From JAFDWI01 sp964544305 (lineage in GTDB: Bacteria > Actinomycetota > Acidimicrobiia > Acidimicrobiales > Iamiaceae): DNA of 64,000 nt. Of this stretch, positions 61,885 to 64,000 are shown piece by piece. The stretch spans positions 1-64,000 of the forward strand of contig CAZJAZ010000008.1 in the NCBI GenBank assembly GCA_964544305.1. The letters run 5' to 3'. The position numbers were made by a program, and so were the translations under genes. The notes under the pieces were generated by a model. That model saw only the letters and a program-made list of their open reading frames with translations. It was not told the DNA's origin and did not search any database. Positions within the stretch are counted from its first letter, which is position 1. The number at the start of each line of letters is the position of its first letter.

Positions 61885-62960
61885 GCTTGCAAGACCTCGT
61901 TGACAAACGCCGCATCATTATCTGTGCTGGTTCTGGTGGTGTGGGGAAAACAACGAGCGCTGCAGTCCTTGCCATGCAGGCCGCCCGAAGCGGCCGCCGA
62001 GCGGTCGTCGTCACGGTGGACCCTGCAAAACGTCTCGCCGATGCGCTCGGACTCAGCGACATCGGAAATGAACCGTCCAAGATTGATGGCGATTGGGACG
62101 GCGAAATGTGGGCGGTCATGCTCGATACGAAAGGGACGTTTGACGACCTCGTTGCGAACTATTCCGAGACTGACTTACAAGCGGAACGCATCCTCTCAAA
62201 CCGGTTCTATCGGAACATTTCTGGGGCACTATCGGGCACACAGGAATACATGGCCATGGAAAAGCTCTATGCCCTGCATCAAGACGAAGCATTCGATCTC
62301 GTTGTCGTTGACACGCCACCAACTCGGCACGCACTCGACTTCTTAGATGCACCTCGGCGATTGACGCATTTTCTTGACCACCGTCTCTACCGCGTCCTCA
62401 TGGCACCAACACGTGGCATGATGAAGGCGGTCAACGTTGCCGCCCAAACATTCGTGCGAAGCGTCTCGAAAGTGGTCGGCGCTGAAGCCCTTGATGATGC
62501 ACTCGCATTTTTTGGGGCCTTCAGTGGCATGGAGGAAGGTTTCAAGGCTCGAGCAAACGTTGTCCTCCAGCTCCTCGATGATCCCGAAACTGCGTTCGTG
62601 CTGGTCGCAGCCCCTCGCCGTGACACGGTGGCTGAAGCCCAGTTTTTTGCTGATCGTCTCAGCGACTCGAACTTAGCTGTTGCCGCTCTCATCGTGAATC
62701 GAATCCATCCGTTATTTACGACGATGTCGTCAGCTCAGGTTACGGCCCGTACCCGTGAAGCTGTCGGGACCGAGCTCGAAGGGCTCGCGCAAAATTTGTT
62801 GGACTTCACGCAGCTTGCAAACGCGGAACGTAGCTATCTCGAAGGCCTATCCGCAGCCGCCGACGACGTTGTTTTGGTGCCATTTCTCGATGCTGACGTT
62901 CATGACGTGTCGGGTCTGGATCGGATTGGTTCGCACCTGTTTGCAACCAGCAATTCGTAA
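61881..62960 (+). CDS. ArsA/Get3-like ATPase, second of a pair
   Basis: A 359-aa protein. Its Walker A is CAGSGGVGKTT, so the signature Lys of the deviant loop is replaced by Ser, unlike the first ATPase. VVVDTPPTRHALDFLDAPRRL is the ArsA signature and VVVTVDPAKRLADALGL the switch region. The 4-nt overlap and the difference in the loop suggest an asymmetric heterodimer, as its mycobacterial counterpart (Rv3680) is paired with Rv3679. Role unknown; Get3-like tail-anchored protein handling is not expected in bacteria. Confidence 0.9.
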   Translation: MSLQDLVDKRRIIICAGSGGVGKTTSAAVLAMQAARSGRRAVVVTVDPAKRLADALGLSDIGNEPSKIDGDWDGEMWAVMLDTKGTFDDLVANYSETDLQAERILSNRFYRNISGALSGTQEYMAMEKLYALHQDEAFDLVVVDTPPTRHALDFLDAPRRLTHFLDHRLYRVLMAPTRGMMKAVNVAAQTFVRSVSKVVGAEALDDALAFFGAFSGMEEGFKARANVVLQLLDDPETAFVLVAAPRRDTVAEAQFFADRLSDSNLAVAALIVNRIHPLFTTMSSAQVTARTREAVGTELEGLAQNLLDFTQLANAERSYLEGLSAAADDVVLVPFLDADVHDVSGLDRIGSHLFATSNS

Positions 62961-62985
62961 ATCGCTCGATCAATGGCAGCTTGCG

Positions 62986-63333
62986 TTACTGGTCTGCGTC
63001 GCCGCCGAGTGCGCTGACCGCCGCATCAAGGTTTTCTTCAACGGGTACGATCCGATCGAAACCAGTCGTATGCAAGAGCCGAGTCAATGTCGGCCGGCTA
63101 CAGGCCACCGCCACCGCTCCATTGTTTTCTCGTGTGCGACGGATTCCACCAATGAGTGCACCAAGTCCGGCCGAATCCATGAATGGAACAGCGGAAAGGT
63201 CAATGACCAGACGAGGGGCTGCCGACAAGCCAGTTAACGCCTCGCGGAACTTCCCCACCGTGTATGCGTCAAGTTCTCCAACGGGGCGGCACAGTGTGTG
63301 CGTTTCGTTTTCTTCAACTTCGATTTCGAGCAC
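62986..63333 (-). CDS. STAS-domain anti-sigma factor antagonist
   Basis: A 115-aa protein of the SpoIIAA/RsbV type. VIDLSAVPFMDSAGLGALIGG contains the phosphorylatable Ser54, preceded by Asp53. GTG start with AGGAGG 6 nt upstream (63345-63340). It would bind and release an anti-sigma factor; no such kinase or sigma gene is in the window. It is convergent with the second ATPase gene. Confidence 0.92.
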   Translation of the reverse strand: MLEIEVEENETHTLCRPVGELDAYTVGKFREALTGLSAAPRLVIDLSAVPFMDSAGLGALIGGIRRTRENNGAVAVACSRPTLTRLLHTTGFDRIVPVEENLDAAVSALGGDADQ

Positions 63334-63580
63334 AACAAGCCTCCTAGCCGGGATGTCGAATCCGGCTGCACCACGCGCATACTAGAGCCTTCGTGGGACA
63401 TCGCCACCACAAACCTGGTCCGATGTTGCACAACTGGAGCTGAGCGTGACCACGATCGACCCATCGTCAATGCGTCAATTTCCGCACGTTTTCATAGAGA
63501 GATCATGGATTGTTCACACGTTCATCACATTGATTGAGTGAACTACTGCTGCAGACACAACAAGCGAAAGGGTGACGAAG

Positions 63581-64000
63581 ATGGAAAAAACAAGAGCACG
63601 CTGGCGCAAGGGAATCGTGGTTGGGGCCGCTTCAATCCTTGCTTTTGGCCTTGCGGGCTGCAACACCCAGTACGGAGCAACACTAGATCGGGCGAACGAC
63701 CCGGTGGTTCTCACCGGTGCAGCATTGCCAAAGCTCATTGGAACAGCACCGTCGCACATCGTGGGCTTCTCATGGGACGGCAGCGTGTGGCACCAAGTCC
63801 CGGTGCAAGTCGATGAGCGCGACCTCGTATCACCTGGAGCGATCTACAACTTGAATCCGAGTGCCTATCCGAAGTTGTACGGCACAACGACGCCGTACAT
63901 GATCAGCGTTTACACCCCACCCGCGGCACCACGAGCCGACTACGAATCAATGGATACCTACACGCCTCCAGATTCAAACCCAGACTTCGACTCGAATGAC
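63581..64000 (+). CDS. Secreted lipoprotein of unknown function, cut by window end
   Basis: The first 140 codons of an open frame. The N-terminus MEKTRARWRK then GIVVGAASILAFGLAGC is a lipoprotein signal with lipobox LAGC, so the product should be lipid-anchored outside the membrane. The mature start has SWDGSVWHQVPVQVDERD, which suggests a surface or enzyme-like domain I cannot name, and Pro/Asp-rich stretches after that. AAAGGG lies about 10 nt before the ATG. The 247 bp between the STAS gene start and this gene hold no other recognisable feature. Confidence 0.8.
   Translation, partial: MEKTRARWRKGIVVGAASILAFGLAGCNTQYGATLDRANDPVVLTGAALPKLIGTAPSHIVGFSWDGSVWHQVPVQVDERDLVSPGAIYNLNPSAYPKLYGTTTPYMISVYTPPAAPRADYESMDTYTPPDSNPDFDSND

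Overview
The window reads as one piece of an actinobacterial chromosome. Pointers to this are a WhiB protein, a pair of ArsA-like ATPases close to it, several promoters whose -10 box lies 6-7 nt before a start codon (leaderless mRNAs), many GTG starts, tight ATGA/GTGA gene overlaps and a moderately GC-rich base composition by eye. A marine or freshwater member of the Acidimicrobiia is my best guess, but that is inference. I saw no rRNA, tRNA, insertion sequence or prophage.

Bases 1-13192: a CRISPR-Cas locus of subtype I-G (formerly I-U). The array (34 repeats seen, running off the left edge) and its leader are followed by cas2, a cas4-cas1 fusion, csb2, csb1, csx17 and cas3 with a C-terminal HD domain. 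All are on the minus strand in one tightly overlapping operon. A Fic-type enzyme with a C-terminal winged helix is transcribed divergently from the cas promoter region.

Bases 13343-42327: a catabolic island. It holds a cytochrome P450, two tandem M24 (creatinase/aminopeptidase P fold) proteins of which one has lost its metal ligands, a secreted SxxK serine hydrolase, two acyl-CoA synthetase-like enzymes, a MaoC-type hydratase, a 2-hydroxyacid dehydrogenase, a class II aldolase, a GMC flavoprotein with its small partner subunit, an FGGY kinase, a zinc alcohol dehydrogenase, a copper amine oxidase and a branched-chain-amino-acid type ABC importer. A 16-bp palindrome of consensus CTGACANNNNNGTCAG lies in three divergent promoters of this island and suggests one off-window regulator controls most of it. 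A CPA2 antiporter, a glycosyltransferase, a glutamate-synthase-like FMN protein and a beta-propeller lipoprotein sit inside the island.

Bases 42406-51670: mostly housekeeping: an SDR dehydrogenase, ispD-ispF-rlmB, a Crp/Fnr regulator, radA, a MacB/FtsX-type ABC exporter and a DUF779 protein. Bases 51720-55066: ectABCD for ectoine and 5-hydroxyectoine, with an unusual 260-nt gap between ectA and ectB. Bases 55165-64000: an aldehyde dehydrogenase, an MBL-fold hydrolase with NUDIX and FxsA genes, WhiB, an NfeD-like protein that seems to have lost its catalytic serine, two ArsA-like ATPases, a STAS protein and the start of a lipoprotein gene cut by the window end.

Candidates for something new are the three-site operator regulon over the catabolic island, the intact/metal-less M24 pair, the Fic-wHTH protein divergent from a type I-G cas operon with a 15-bp motif shared with the radA upstream region, and several very long perfect hairpins at gene ends.
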